A stretch of DNA of 64,000 nucleotides from Dioctria linearis (taxonomy: Eukaryota > Arthropoda > Insecta > Diptera > Asilidae): NCBI GenBank assembly GCA_963930735.1, contig OZ005743.1, positions 61,464,652 to 61,528,651 on the forward strand, given 5' to 3'. The notes under the pieces are model-generated. The model did no database searches, was not told the DNA's origin, and saw only the letters and a list, made by a program, of their open reading frames with translations. Made by a program: the position numbers and the translations under genes. Positions 11,574 to 22,766 of this stretch are shown piece after piece; the stretch's first letter is position 1; each line of letters opens with the position of its first letter.

Positions 11574-12014
11574 TAAAAAGATTACTCTTTTGGACTTTTT
11601 ACCGGGTTAAACTTAATTTTGTTCAAGAAAGATTTTTTGGGATTCTCCGGTATATAACAAAAGCTAAAAAATGTTCTTTTACTTTTCAGCCCACTGTGAG
11701 GCGTATACAGGTTCGATTCGCTTCGAATGATTCTGCTTCTTTAAAAATTCTTTTTTACATTTTTTTAATAAATAAAAAAATTGGTTTTTCTATTTTTCTC
11801 AAACTTTTCATTTCTTTCTTCTTTTTTTCATTTTTTCATTTGTTTTTCAAATCACCCAATTTCGCTATTTGGGACCTGTTGATGAGTCAAACCAAGACTT
11901 GAAACTTGTCACCAAAAATTAATGAGTTGTGTGATGAAATAACAAATTAGAACTTTTTTTAGCTTTTGCTATATACCGGGGAATCCAAAAAATTCTTTCT
12001 TGAACAAAATTAAG
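11574..12014. mobile_element. 441-bp foldback MITE in the tandem array
   Basis: Long inverted repeats of about 70 bp face each other: the left arm contains CTTAATTTTGTTCAAGAAAG (about 11610-11630) and AAAAGCTAAAAAA; the right arm ends with the reverse complement near 12014. The insert is flanked by the direct repeat TTATTATAAA (11564-11573 and 12015-12024), which is present once in an uninterrupted monomer. A 9-10 bp duplication with long arms suggests a MULE- or Foldback-type non-autonomous element. The left arm carries about 35 bp not matched on the right. Confidence 0.7.
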
Positions 12015-12215
12015 TTATTATAAAGTATTCTTCGAGTGAACTAAATTGATAGAAGAACTTACATAGGAGCAAATGAAATATATAAAATATTATTCCGTTT
12101 TGTTAGTTACGTTGATGATATCAATTCCGTTATTATAAAGGATCCTTCGAGTGAATTAAATGAAATAGAAATCCGAGAAGTGCCATTTTCCCGGAGCATC
12201 TGAAATACGCAGCAT

Positions 12216-12898
12216 ATTAGCACGTTTCGGAATGTACTATTACCATATCGGTTACATTACTATGTGATACTCCTTGAGTGCATTAACATATGGATAGACT
12301 TCTCGAATGTTGTCGTCGTACAGGAACACAGGAACTCGAATATTAATTTGATGCCGACCAACAAAAACATAAAACAATCTCTAAGTTTGGCCGAGATTAG
12401 GAAGAAGAAGTCGTGTATAATATCGAGGGAGTTCTCGTTGAGCCGATTGATACGTTAGTTTATAGACCTAGCGAGTGCGCTCGTCGTATAGAAGCTTCAT
12501 TGTCGATATTACAGGTTGTTAATGCAGTGTGACTTGAGTTAAAGCAACTATCCAGTGACTTCCGCGATTTTATAATTTGTGTAGCAAACTATTCTCATTA
12601 TCGAACGCGGTCATACTGTAAGAAATCGTAGTATTAAATAGGATTTTGTTAATTCCTGCACCTAGGCTAGTAGATTATATTAGCTAACGTCTTTCCAGAC
12701 GGGAGAATCCTCTCCGAACGCGACCATCGTAATAATACCTGCTCGTTCCCAAAAAGGCCTTTTTACGAATTATAGAAATAACAGAAAGAAAACCCAAAGA
12801 AAGTTCCCGTTTCATCAACCGTTTTTTTTACTGAAGAAGAGAGAGGAATTTCCTCGGATGGACCCTAGTATTGTTCATTGTGTGAAGATAGTCTTAGA
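12216..12898. other. Unassigned stretch
   Basis: No coding motif, RNA gene or repeat recognised. Short open frames only. Confidence 0.4.
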
Positions 12899-13110
12899 TC
12901 TATAAAGCTACGGGTGAATATAAGCGCGAATCAGCAGTACTTAAAGTGAAAAGTAAGAGAATCCTGAGACAGACCACGTATCTATAACACTACGGGGGTG
13001 AATATAAGCGCGAACCAGCAGTAGTAAATGAGAAAATGTAAGAGAATCCTGAGACAGACCACACATCTATAACACTACGGGGGTGAATATAAACACTAAC
13101 CAACAATATG
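12899..13110 (+). repeat. Three tandem copies of an ~84-bp unit
   Basis: Units start TCTATAA at 12899, 12981 and 13066 and share CTACGGG, GTGAATATAAGCGCGAA and AGAGAATCCTGAGACAGACC. The third copy is truncated. Confidence 0.8.
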
Positions 13111-13189
13111 TATTCTTATAATTAAATTCACTTAGTATGGCCAGATAAAACAAGTTTTCTATTTCCTCAATCCTTTATCCTGAGGTTTC

Positions 13190-13600
13190 TCTCCACTCTC
13201 CATAGGTAAGGCAACAAGGGACATCTCAAAACAACTGCCAGTGGTGTCATGGGCGGCAGGGGATGGCAACTGATCCCCTGATATGGAGTCCTTCGGGTGA
13301 GTGGTGTATGAGGACCCTTCAGGACGTGTGCGTGTGTGGATTTATTTTTTGGTTTTTCTGTTTTAAAATCTTGGTAGTAGATCTCTTACAGCGTTTTTCG
13401 TCAACTTGAACAAGGCACGATTTCTTGTTTGTTCATGGCAACGTCACAGCGCAGGGTTTTTGGTGAACTCACCCCACACTCTCCGTCACTTAGCCGAGGT
13501 GCTAGCGTGGCGACCTGATGACCGCTGTCATGGAGTGATCTGTCAGCTCTAGGTGGCAGTCTGGACTTCACGTCCAACCCAATCATATGTTCCATAACAA
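13190..13600 (-). repeat. Dispersed repeat, copy 1 (related to 17690-18050)
   Basis: This stretch shares, in the same orientation and order, a CCCCACACTCTCCG block, a TAGCCGAG block and an end block TTCACGTCCAA-CCAATCA with 17690-18050. On the minus strand both copies read IGLDV(K/N)S near their right end. The open frames downstream differ, so a shared protein is not supported. Possibly the end of a transposon family. Confidence 0.6.
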
Positions 13601-13817
13601 ATATGCCAATGATTAGGATGGCAGAGTATGCCGATATTTACTTGAGAAATGAAAGCACTCTTTCAAGTTGAATTTAAGTCTCTTTGTTATTGATTAGTCT
13701 CTGCTTATTTATATTGATTGGTAACATAGGGATCTCTGTTTCTTACGAATTCTAGAGGGGGGATTATTGCAGAATTGCAATACATAAAATCAGAAATTGT
13801 GGTGTAAGCATTTTTGA

Positions 13818-14060
13818 TCACAAAATTTCTGGATGAGTCATAATGTATTGATATTGTAAAGCAATGACCTCAGGTATGAATATTTTCTCAATCAGGGGTT
13901 CTTTTGTGTATTTTTTGAATTTATTCTTCGCACAGTTATCACACTTATTTATGTACTCCTTTACCATTTTGTTAAGGTTTTTCCATATGTACTTCTGTTT
14001 CAATTTGTTTATGCAGCGTGTCCACCATGCATGCCGTCATGGTATTCTTTTATTAATTCT
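13818..14060 (-). pseudogene. Integrase zinc-finger remnant (gypsy B)
   Basis: The frame 13818-14003 contains MVKEYINKCDNCAKNK, which provides the two cysteines of the HHCC finger. The histidines are recognisable in another frame just upstream as HGGHA. No catalytic core follows. Confidence 0.6.
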
Positions 14061-14351
14061 TGTTTTTTCTTTGGATCATTTATCCTTATTGGGAGCTCAT
14101 AAAGTAGTATCTTCAGTGGTGTTGCCTTACCACGTTTATTATTTTGCTACAGCTTACTGAATTTCTTTTTAAATTCATTTATTTCAATATGATTAAATAT
14201 AGCATCGTCTTTTGCGAGTGCTAATTCTTAAATATTATTCTCGTTAATTTTGTGTATCAGCTACTCCATTATATAACCATAGTTAAATATAGCTTTATCA
14301 CTGTACTGAACGGTTACCCCTTTCTTAGTTATATATATTTCTGGCAAACTT

Positions 14352-15420
14352 TTATCTTCCGCATTCTTTTGTGCGTACGCTGTATCGATGATCTATTACA
14401 ACTGTGAACTTGTTCCCATTAAGATATGGTCTAAAAAAATTGACTCCCCAGTGTATACCAAGCAATTCTTTTTCGATTATCGATTTATTTAGCGCGTGCG
14501 TATTTAGTGTCTTACTCGCATAGTATATTGGCAAATCTAGTCCTATCTCACCTTGTGAGAGCACTGCTCCAAGTGCAAAATTTGAAGGATCTGTTGTCAG
14601 GACGAACGGTTTGCTACAGTCTGGATTTTGCAGGACTGGTGAAGTTATTAATTTAGCTTTTAGTGTTTCAAAAGATTTTCTGCAATCTTCTGTCCAAAGG
14701 AACCTTGTATTTTTCTTTAGAAGTGCATTTAATGGTCGTGCTATTTCTGCAAAATTTTGTATGAAGCGTCTGTAATAGTTGCAGAGGGCTACGAATCGTC
14801 CCACATCATCTATATTCTTTGGTACTGGGTAACTGGGTACGTCTCTATTACTTCATGCTTGCTGGAATCCGTTTTGACTCCATTCCTTGTTATTAAATGA
14901 CCTAGATATAATACTTCTGGTTTTAAGAAGTTGCACTTGCTTGGATTGAGTTATACTGCTGGAAGCCCTTTCAATACTCTTTCTAGGTTCTGGTTATGAT
15001 TCTTAAGGCTGCATCTATGTATTATAATGTCATCGACATATATGAATGCACCATCATCCAAACCAATTAATGCGATTGTGAGCATTGTTTGTGAATATTT
15101 TCAGTCCAAAAGGTAGTCTTTTGAATTGATAATGCCCCTGATTGGTTGAAAATGCTGTTAATTTCCTTGAATTTTCTTCTAGTTCTATTTGGTGAAAAGA
15201 ATTCGTCATATCAAACGTCGAGAAGTACTTTGCTCGTCCTAGTCTGTCTAGGATGTCTTGTAACCTTCTTAGTGGATATTTGTCGTTGATAACTTTTTTG
15301 TTCAGTTGCCTGAAATCTACAACTAGCCTCCATTTCTTTTCTTCACCTGATTTTTTGGTACTATCAGGAGTGGTGAGTTGTATGGGCTCACTGAAGGTTA
15401 AACTATATCATTTCGTATTA
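14352..15420 (-). pseudogene. RT thumb and RNase H remnant (gypsy B)
   Basis: The open piece 14352-14804 shows VALCNYYRRFIQNFAEIARP, then the RNase H start FVLTTDPSNFALGAVLSQ (Asp of the catalytic set), YYASKTLN, the catalytic Glu segment IIEKELLGIHWGV and FTVVIDHR. The frame is lost beyond this. The upstream RT half is only visible by joining short frames; YVDD is readable. The order and motifs are diagnostic for gypsy pol. Confidence 0.82.
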
Positions 15421-15854
15421 GCTTATCGACTTCTTTGTTTATTTCGTCGATTTGCGAGTGTGGTAGTCTGTCATTTTTTATGTAAACGGGGTATTGTCTA
15501 TTGTGTTTATATTTTTTGCATAGAAATTATTTGTTGTTAACCTCACGTCTTCTGAAATTCTTCCTTATATTTTCTGCAAATCTCTTTGATAGAATTCTTT
15601 GCATTTTCGTCCAATCCATCTAACTTTAATACTTTCAACAATTTGTTAAATCGTCTATCAGTTTTATCTTTTCCCTGGTTTATCTCCCCATTTGGTGATC
15701 TTACTATCTTATAGTCTTTCCGCAGATGTAGCTTTGCTGTGAATGTCGTCTGCGTATGTGATGATTTTCAAAGAGTCGGCCGGGGGAGGGAATTCAGCCG
15801 TATAGATGTAAAATTTTATTGAGCTATGCACAGGTTATTTATACAAAAATTCTG

Positions 15855-16000
15855 TGTTATGGTCGTAGCATACGGCATGTACATAGCAGTATGCTACACT
15901 GGGACTAGAGACACCATGCACACCCGGCCTACGGTTTTCTATATGAATGGAGAGCGAGGCGCGCTGAACGCACCCGAAATAAAGGAAGAAGAAGACTTCT
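15855..16000 (+). repeat. Hairpin-start repeat (LTR or MITE), copy 1
   Basis: It begins TGTTATGGTCGTAGC and contains an imperfect palindrome GTAGCATACGGC ... GCAGTATGCTAC, then a GAACGCACCC block about 110 bp later. Copies at 47434 and 52022 share these parts in the same order. The TGTTA start suggests an LTR end. The 3' boundary is not defined. Confidence 0.6.
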
Positions 16001-17640
16001 GCGAGCGGGATGTCAAGAAGGTGATATAAGAAGGCAGATCGGTCAAGATTTGGTGAGAAAAGTTTGATAAAATCAGAAAGTATCGTGGGTAAAAAGCCAC
16101 GAAATCGGTAAGAAAAGAAAAAGCTACGACGAAGAAAAGGAGCTTTGTTGCGGAGGTGGTCGAGTTGTGACCTAATAATTTTGCAACAGCGAATAAGCAC
16201 GCTAGAGAAGGGAGGGAAGAAAAGTCCACGACCTAAGGGGCTGAAAAGAAAAGAAAAGGTATCCTGCGGCATTAAAGGACATCGCAGACCCCAATAAGTT
16301 GAACAGGGGAGGTTTCCTTCTTCAACCTGATCCCTAAGAAAACTTTGGGAAAAATTGGCGTACATAACCTATCGTACGATGAGAATATCACTTCAGCATC
16401 TGGTATAGCAAAACTACTAGAAGAATTAAATTATTGCTACGTTGGCTGTAGGCACTTAATCGGGGAATCCGTGAAACTCTAATCATAGAGATAGAAAGGC
16501 TTTCCAAGGAGGACACTGATGGACATGATCCAACTTTTACTGAAGCTGTGCACTGTGTAACAGGGCAGACGAGCTAAGTTATTGTATTTTTCTGGTATAT
16601 TTCGGTTTTAAAATCGAACAAAAACCTTTTTAGCATCTCCACAAATTAATTACAAATTCAGTTGTAAAGGGGGACAACCAACCTGACGACCAAGTTCACC
16701 AACATGACAGCCTTCGTCCAAGGCGCGATTTTTTTTATGATAGGCACAGATAGAAAAAGGGAAAAATCCCCGATAGGAAGCAGCTGAGCATCTAAGAGGC
16801 CTCTTCGATGGAGCATCACAATTTAAAGAAAACTGTAAGTAATATTCCAAGATCATTAAAATTTAAATTGAATTGACTTATTGATCGCTCAAGGTCGTTT
16901 CCAAGAGAACAGACCAAGGTTAGTTTAGGTCAAGTTTTGTTAAATCCCGTATATAATCACATTTTTTAAAAGGAACGACATAAAAAGAAATGAAAACTCG
17001 AATATCGTCCACGTCTGGGCATACATATATTTAAGATAACAAACGGGGAAAGGAAGTGAAAAAAAATTGAATACCCTTAAGGTATGTAACCGTTCCTATT
17101 AACGGAATAGAAGTAAAGGGTAATTACTCTTTAGTTAAATCTCCTTGTGGCGGCAATACAAAAACTATCCGAGTACCGTTCACATCTCCATACTTATACA
17201 CATTTTTAAAGGTTAAATTAGAATTACGAAATTTAAATAGTATTTATATATATATATATATATATCTTGAAGAGTTAGGATAAGAATTTGAAATATCTTA
17301 ATGACATAGTGCCGAAGAGGACTGAAGCAGCTGAATTATCATTTCCATATATATATGTATATGCATATGAACATATGTCCACATGAACTTGGCTTTCAGT
17401 TTGGCTCTCCAGCGCCAGCTTAGTTCATGCTAATTAATTTCTGTTCTTAAGAGATTGTTTCAAAATATTTAGTAGTTTGGATGCCTGCATGACACGTCAT
17501 CAGATTTGGAAATGTTTCTAAGAAATTTTTCTTTGTAATAATAGTATCGCCGAGGTGAAATTCGTGTATAACACTATTTATGTATGAATTAAGGTACTGA
17601 CTATACAGTAGCCGGACAAATTATGCACTGAATATCTGAA
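16001..17640. other. Non-coding AT-rich stretch
   Basis: Short unconnected open frames without motifs, and a (TA)n microsatellite near 17247-17265. The beginning may belong to the repeat at 15855. No RNA gene seen. Confidence 0.45.
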
Positions 17641-17689
17641 AATACAATGAAATTTTTTATAACCTTGTCATGACGTTGTAACGGCTTTT

Positions 17690-18050
17690 TATTTCTCCTT
17701 CCACTCTCCTGGAGCCCTCTGAGCATGGTGGTTGACTAGGTCCGCTACTTCTCTCTTCACAGGTCAACACAGGGATACTGTACCATATCGCCCACAGTAT
17801 CGCAGGGTGGTTGGGGCAGCGGCGCTGGAAAACATCTGCGCTTCCAATGGAGTAAGTGGTAGGTAGTGTAAAGGTCCCTTCCGGACTGAGTGTGTGTAGC
17901 GGCCTTTGACTTGTAGGCACGAATTTTTTTGTGTATGGCAGGTGGTACATCGGCAGGTTTTCGTGGAACCTCCCCACACTCTCCGCCAATAGCCGAGTAT
18001 GGAATTCACGTCCAAGCCAATCACACTCAAGATACTACCAGAACATCTGT
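17690..18050 (-). repeat. Dispersed repeat, copy 2 (related to 13190-13600)
   Basis: Shares blocks with 13190-13600 (CCCCACACTCTCCGCCA, TAGCCGAGT, TTCACGTCCAAGCCAATCA) at similar spacing. It directly precedes the C48-protease-containing remnant. Confidence 0.6.
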
Positions 18051-18193
18051 AATACAAAAATCAGTATTGATTACTATACAAATTGCTTTAGCTTAAATAT
18101 TGCTGGGATTGCAATATTTCGCTCTCAGAATTTTTACTGCTATGTCAGCATTTCTTTACAAAATTTCTTTGTGATTCACATTAATAATGTTGG

Positions 18194-18526
18194 GTGCTTT
18201 TGTTGTCTGCGGTCATGCTTTACAGTGTAAACAAAATTTTTTTTTACAGACAGCACAGGAAGAAAAGCGAAGGCAGGTTGCTGCTTGCCCTTCAAGGTTT
18301 AGGGTGTGGGGTCCTTCCGCGGGATATTACTTCGGGGGCTTATGTTAGACTTTGTGAAAAATTAAACATTGCTAGCACCAATTCGCAACGCATGCGTTTA
18401 TACTCAATTTGCAAGCGACTGCAGGTTGCTGGTAAAAAAGCAATTGCAGCAGAATTAGGCGCGAATAGTATTATAGACGTAAATATTAGACAGAAATGTC
18501 TGTTAAGGAAACTGCTGCTAATATAG
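18194..18526 (+). pseudogene. Unrecognised N-terminal coding piece
   Basis: About 110 codons open. The central part (SQRMRLYSICKRLQVAGKK) looks helical and basic and could bind nucleic acid, but I recognise no family. It shares its reading frame with the downstream piece 19163-19879, which supports one original protein. Confidence 0.4.
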
Positions 18527-18639
18527 GTATAGATGCACGTACGGAAATGGCTGCTAATACTAGCGTAGATAGGACGTTAGAAAAAATCGCTGCTAGCCTA
18601 GGTGTAGAAGGTAGAATTACTGTTAGCGAAGTGGTAGCA

Positions 18640-18800
18640 GAAAGTGTAACTGCTTTTAGCGGAGTTGTAGCAGAAAGGGTAACTGCTGCTAGGGTAGGTG
18701 TAGCAGAAAGGGAAACTGCTGCTAATGTAGGTGTAGCAGAAAGGGAAACTGCTGCTGGCCTAGGTTTATATAATGGAATTACTGTTAGCGAAACTGTGGC
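18640..18800 (+). repeat. 33-bp coding minisatellite
   Basis: Units of 33 bp contain GTGTAGCAGAAAGGGAAACT and encode an 11-residue repeat of the type VGVAERETAAN. Two to three copies are near identical and degenerate copies flank them. The unit length is a multiple of three, so copy number could vary without breaking the frame. A long open frame on the opposite strand here is a by-product. Confidence 0.75.
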
Positions 18801-19162
18801 AAAAAGACAAACTACTGCTAGTCCAAATATAGGTTTTGTACAATCACGCCGCAGCATACATAATGGAGGGTAACGAAATGGGTTTCTTTGATGATCGAAA
18901 AGCACATCCAGCAAATCATAAACTAGGTAGTTTAGTCGTAAAAACTAAATACATGCAAAATATTCTCGAGCTGTCGTCGGCGAAAAAAGTTGACTATAAA
19001 CGTATGCTCTGCTCAATTTTTAGATGGAAATATAGTACTTTGAATAACGTGTGCACTATATAGTTCCCGTCCACCAAAGTACACGAAGGTACGTATGGCC
19101 GAAAGATATACAGCTATGGGTACTGTGCGCATCCTTGCTGTCGTAAGTATTCCTTTTGGGGT

Positions 19163-19879
19163 GTGGAAACGAGCAGGGGTCTCGATGTCAAAGTTTTTGC
19201 TAGTGAGAAACATGTTACGCAAGGCAACAACTTCGACATAGCACCGCAGCTTCGTGGTTTTGACAGGAGATTCACACAGCGGTTGCTGGCTTCACAGAGC
19301 TGCTACAAGGTTCTAAAGTCGCGCAAAAAAACACTTCCGCTGCCTATTGCAAAGGCCGGAAAACGACTTATATTTTCTAGTGATGTCGTCGGGCAAAAAG
19401 TGAAGTGTCATCTTCGTTCGATAGGCATTAAGGCCCTTGTGATAGGCATAGCTAGAGGCCTCGATTGTATTTAAGGGACAATTGAGTATGTCAACAAGGC
19501 CTATGGCATCATTACTCGTGGTGAAGACTTAGAGATGACGTGCATACAGTTCTGCCGTTCTCATTACACCAAAATAGTAGCAGATGATGCAGCAAAGAGA
19601 GAGCCAGGAGCACAAGAGCTGTACAGCAACAGCTTGAAAGCTGCGATGAAAATAGAGACCATGGCGGAAGCCGAAAAATGGTTTACCTGCTTGGTGCGGC
19701 TCTTCGAGAGCCGAACACAAGCAAGAGAAGTAATAAATACGGAGAGAGAGCTGCTTGCCTTAAACAAGCAGCTTATAAGCAGTGACAGCGCAGCAAATTT
19801 GGAAAAAAAATTTAGAAAAAACAGCGGAGGCGATGAAAGGAGCAGTAACACATATCGTCTCAGAAGAGAATCAGGATAA
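19163..19879 (+). pseudogene. Unrecognised central coding piece with one stop
   Basis: Two open stretches (19163-19474 and 19535-19879) lie in the same frame and are separated only by a TAA at 19472-19474; the 20 codons between them are otherwise open. The C-terminal half is rich in Glu, Lys and Ala with a heptad-like pattern (about 19650-19840) and may be a coiled coil. No catalytic motif is seen. Confidence 0.5.
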
Positions 19880-20493
19880 CGCTAGCGGTATTAATATAAC
19901 TTTTGAAAAAAAACGCTTTGCACTCATTCTTTACTTGATCAAATGGATCAAGTTAAACAAGAACGGCACTCCTCGGGCCCGCAGTTTAAAAGGAGTGAAT
20001 TTTATATTCACTTTAATAACTTGTATGAGGATATAAAATCTTCACTGTCGGGCATGGGCAAGGAGTACGTAAACATCAATAATTATTTTGACTCGCGAGC
20101 TTGCCCCATCTACTAAAAAAGCACATTGCGGTAATGTTCTTTTGGACCAATATGTTAGGAAATAGGGTTTGTTGCACGGATTAGATTAGTCAAGTGCGAC
20201 GAGCTGCATTTTAGTAGATATATTAGGCCCTCTAGGTTCGTACTATTATATCAGGGATTCGTATTAGCAGCAACAAATTACGCAGGCCTTAATCCGCAAA
20301 AAAGGCACTGCTCTGTTAAGATGATGAAAGAGAAAGTGCAACAGCAGGGAAAGCATAGGAAATATAGATAACATGAGGGCATGATTGAAACTCCCGAAAA
20401 CGAGCACGATGTCGCGGAAAATTGGTTCGGGTTGAAAAATAGGGATAAAAAAGTGTTAGGAATCCGCAAAGAGTAGGTACGAAGCAAGTCAAA

Positions 20494-21165
20494 GTGTTGG
20501 AGCAAAAGGGAACCTGTACATTGCTACGGAGTAATGGTACAGTGACCGACGATTCATATTATGTTACTAGAGAAGAACCTAGTTTTAGGTTACAAAGTAG
20601 CATCGTAGGTTATTATGAAACGTACGTGAGCACTCTGGCATGCACGCGCGACATTATTGCCAACATTTTAGAGTTCCAGGATTTACGTATTCTGGACCTT
20701 CGTGATACATACGGTTGGCTTTTCGACCACTTAATAGATTTATTTTTGCTGATTCTTATCGCGCGATATGAAAAAGAGAACAGCGTTTCGGTGGTGTTGG
20801 TTAATGCCGCCAATGCCATTTTTAAAGGCGCGTATCGGAAAGCTTAAAACATCGACCAAAAGGGCCTATGGTTAATGCCTAATAACCTTTCTGGGAATTA
20901 TTATGTCTTGGCCATGGCAGATTTCTCCAATGGACATTTTTATTGGCTAAATCCTATTGGTAACAATAGCGAAGCAATTGACCAATACGTGCATATTTTC
21001 AACTCTTTCGCTGGAAAGACGTTCCAATACGCTCGAATAAGCTTTCAAGAGCAAACTGATAGCTTCAACTGCGCGTACTGGTAGTCATGTATGCCGAGGC
21101 CTTTTTGAGGAATAAATCGTTATGTGACTTTGGAGATCCCAATGCCTTCCGACTATGAAACGAAT
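20494..21165 (+). pseudogene. Ulp1-like (peptidase C48) cysteine protease domain, broken
   Basis: The start of the fold is visible as YGWLFDHLIDLFLLIL near 20710, which matches the W-L-x-D-x-x-I segment of Ulp1/SENP proteases. After one in-frame TAA (20845-20847) the same frame continues with YYVLAMADFSNGHFYWLNPI and then ends in Q-E-Q-T-D-S-F-N-C, the usual Gln and nucleophilic Cys (codon 21070-21072). A one-base shift directly after the Cys moves the typical VLVVMYAEAFL tail into another frame. The position normally holding the catalytic His-Trp reads Tyr-Tyr, so activity is doubtful even before the breaks. C48 enzymes cleave SUMO or related tags; some transposons carry them. Confidence 0.72.
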
Positions 21166-21406
21166 GTTTCTTGAGATGTCTGATGCACTTCAACCAATAT
21201 GTTTGTATTGCACAGCGGCAAAATCAGACAAAGGCCAAGTTGAATGTGTGACATGCCGAAGGATAGTTTGTGGTCGCTGCTCCGCTAGATGGTCTGTGTC
21301 TCCGCAATTTACATGTGAATTGTGCGCGCTCTACCTAGGGAATATTATAGGGACAGATAATGAAGTAGGCTTTAGCCAGGGTAAAGAGGTAGATGTTAGG
21401 AAATAG
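21155..21406 (+). pseudogene. Cysteine-rich zinc-binding module
   Basis: Four C-x2-C pairs occur in order (CLYC, CVTC, CGRC, CELC) over about 45 residues, a pattern for two zinc ions as in FYVE/PHD/B-box-like folds. It follows the protease tail with a frame shift at about 21155. A further open piece (21477-21671) after it shows nothing recognisable. The C48 plus zinc order may be the C-terminus of the original protein. Confidence 0.55.
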
Positions 21407-21729
21407 GATTGGGAAAAGACGGGTTTAGTCAGAAATCGTCCGAAGAAGTTAGTATTAGTTAGAGAGCTTAAAAAAAGTGGGGTTTAACAATGAGATGGAC
21501 GAAGAAATAGTTATTGCGGGAAAATTAGGAAAGGTAGGGTTTAGTCAGGAACGGCCACCTTCAACGGTAGTGCAGCTGAGGAAGACAACAGAAAACACTA
21601 AATCCAGTGTGACTGCTGTGAGGGATGGAGTCGGTATTAGCAGCAATATACAAGCAAAAGGTATGTATTGAAATAAATACTTAACATTAATCCTTTTAGC
21701 ATTTTTTGTCTTTAGGTGGAGAATCATTG

Positions 21730-22320
21730 TTTATAGGCCTCCTGGGGAACCAACCATATAAAAAAAAAGGTAAAGGACTAAAAGGGACACCTCATGGGTA
21801 GTCTGGAAGATCCGTTATTATCCTTTAATAATATTTTAATATTTCAGATATCAGAAGTCTTAGCAACATAGAAAGAGCTCCAAAATGAAGTCGCCCCAAT
21901 TATGAAACCAACCGAAATATACGAAAGGTTCTAAACATTTTTAAAAAGAGTACAATTTCAAGAGTGAGAATGCCGAAAGCACTTACAAGCTTACTTACTT
22001 ACGAGTAAGAACTAAAGACACTTTCACATCAAAAGCAAGAACCCAAAAATTGTAAGCCGAAAAAGTCAATTTATTCCACTTTAAAACAAGATTTTTGCTC
22101 CAATGATTACTCCACTCTACGCTACTCTGAGCAAAACACATTCACATTGTCAACATTTCTTCAACTTAACCAAACTCAAAACAAACGGATTTGCAATTTT
22201 GTTTGGCGCTATTTGGTATTTAATAAATTTATATTTGCTGTTATAATAATTGGGAATGTAAATACCTGAAAGTGCGATAATATAACCTGAATTTTTTTTT
22301 ATAAAATTAATTTTAAATTT
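21730..22320. other. AT-rich stretch without recognised features
   Basis: No coding or RNA motif. It ends in TTTTATTCAG, a good splice acceptor for the next fragment. Confidence 0.4.
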
Positions 22321-22327
22321 TATTCAG

Positions 22328-22475
22328 ACCCTCATATTGGACATCTTTACACAGCGGTGCTATTAACCATTATATTAAACTGAGATCTCCAGAAGTACAA
22401 ACGAGTACAAACGACATTTTCAACCGACACTGATGAACATGGTACAATACAAAAATTCAACAGTTGCCAGTGCCA
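22328..22475 (+). pseudogene. Methionyl-tRNA synthetase (mitochondrial type) exon fragment
   Basis: After an AG acceptor the sequence reads PHIGHLYTAVLLTII. This carries the class I synthetase HIGH motif in the context of methionyl-tRNA synthetases (PHIGHLY). A stop and frame change follow, then the conserved block FSTDTDEHGTIQKF, matching the FSTGTDEHGxKIQ signature with Asp for Gly. The enzyme charges initiator and elongator tRNA-Met, and the FSTGTDEHG form suggests the organellar enzyme. No further exons were found nearby, so it is a fragment. It is one of several broken host-gene pieces in this region. Confidence 0.72.
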
Positions 22476-22766
22476 ATAAAGTGTATGTCGGAGAATATTA
22501 CGGGTACTCAAATAAATAAATGTTTATGTTATGTTAAAATTCTAGGAAATACAAAAAAATTTGGCAACTAAGTAGCTGAGTTGGGGTATTCCAGTACCTG
22601 TTGATATTACACAGAACGTTTATGTATGGTTGCATGCACATACAAATGTTTTTATACAGCCCTTTTACTTGAGTGTAATTCAAACTATGTTCCCTAAGGA
22701 TACAGCAGTCCTCATTAACAGAACACGGAAGAATGCTCTTAAGGACCTTATAACAGTAATTCAATA

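Larger units (their letters stand above)
13800..15720 (-). mobile_element. Ty3/gypsy element B, heavily decayed pol remnant
   Basis: Minus-strand order from 15420 downward: an RT region with IYVDDIIIH near 15040 and LYLGHLITRNGVK near 14900, the thumb-to-RNase H stretch (14352-14804), then an integrase zinc-finger remnant (13818-14003). The RT portion has many stops. No LTR could be paired at either side. The protease would lie near 15500-15700, where only weak sequence remains. Confidence 0.82.
18190..21680 (+). pseudogene. Broken multi-domain gene or element with minisatellite, C48 protease and zinc module
   Basis: A run of plus-strand coding pieces shares a direction and forms one decayed unit of about 3.5 kb. 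The frame starting near 18194 (residues AGKKAIAAELGAN) is interrupted by a repetitive segment. It continues in frame 2 at 18836-19063 and 19163-19879 with one internal TAA at 19472-19474, then shifts at 19782-20036. The Ulp1-like domain (about 20560-21160) and a cysteine-rich domain (21155-21406) follow. No integrase, transposase or RT was found. It could be a non-autonomous or unknown transposable element, or a lineage-specific gene family. I do not recognise the N-terminal parts. Confidence 0.6.

Noticed and set aside
18486..18914. A 142-codon minus-strand frame with a repetitive protein.
   Set aside because: It is the mirror of the 33-bp coding minisatellite on the plus strand.
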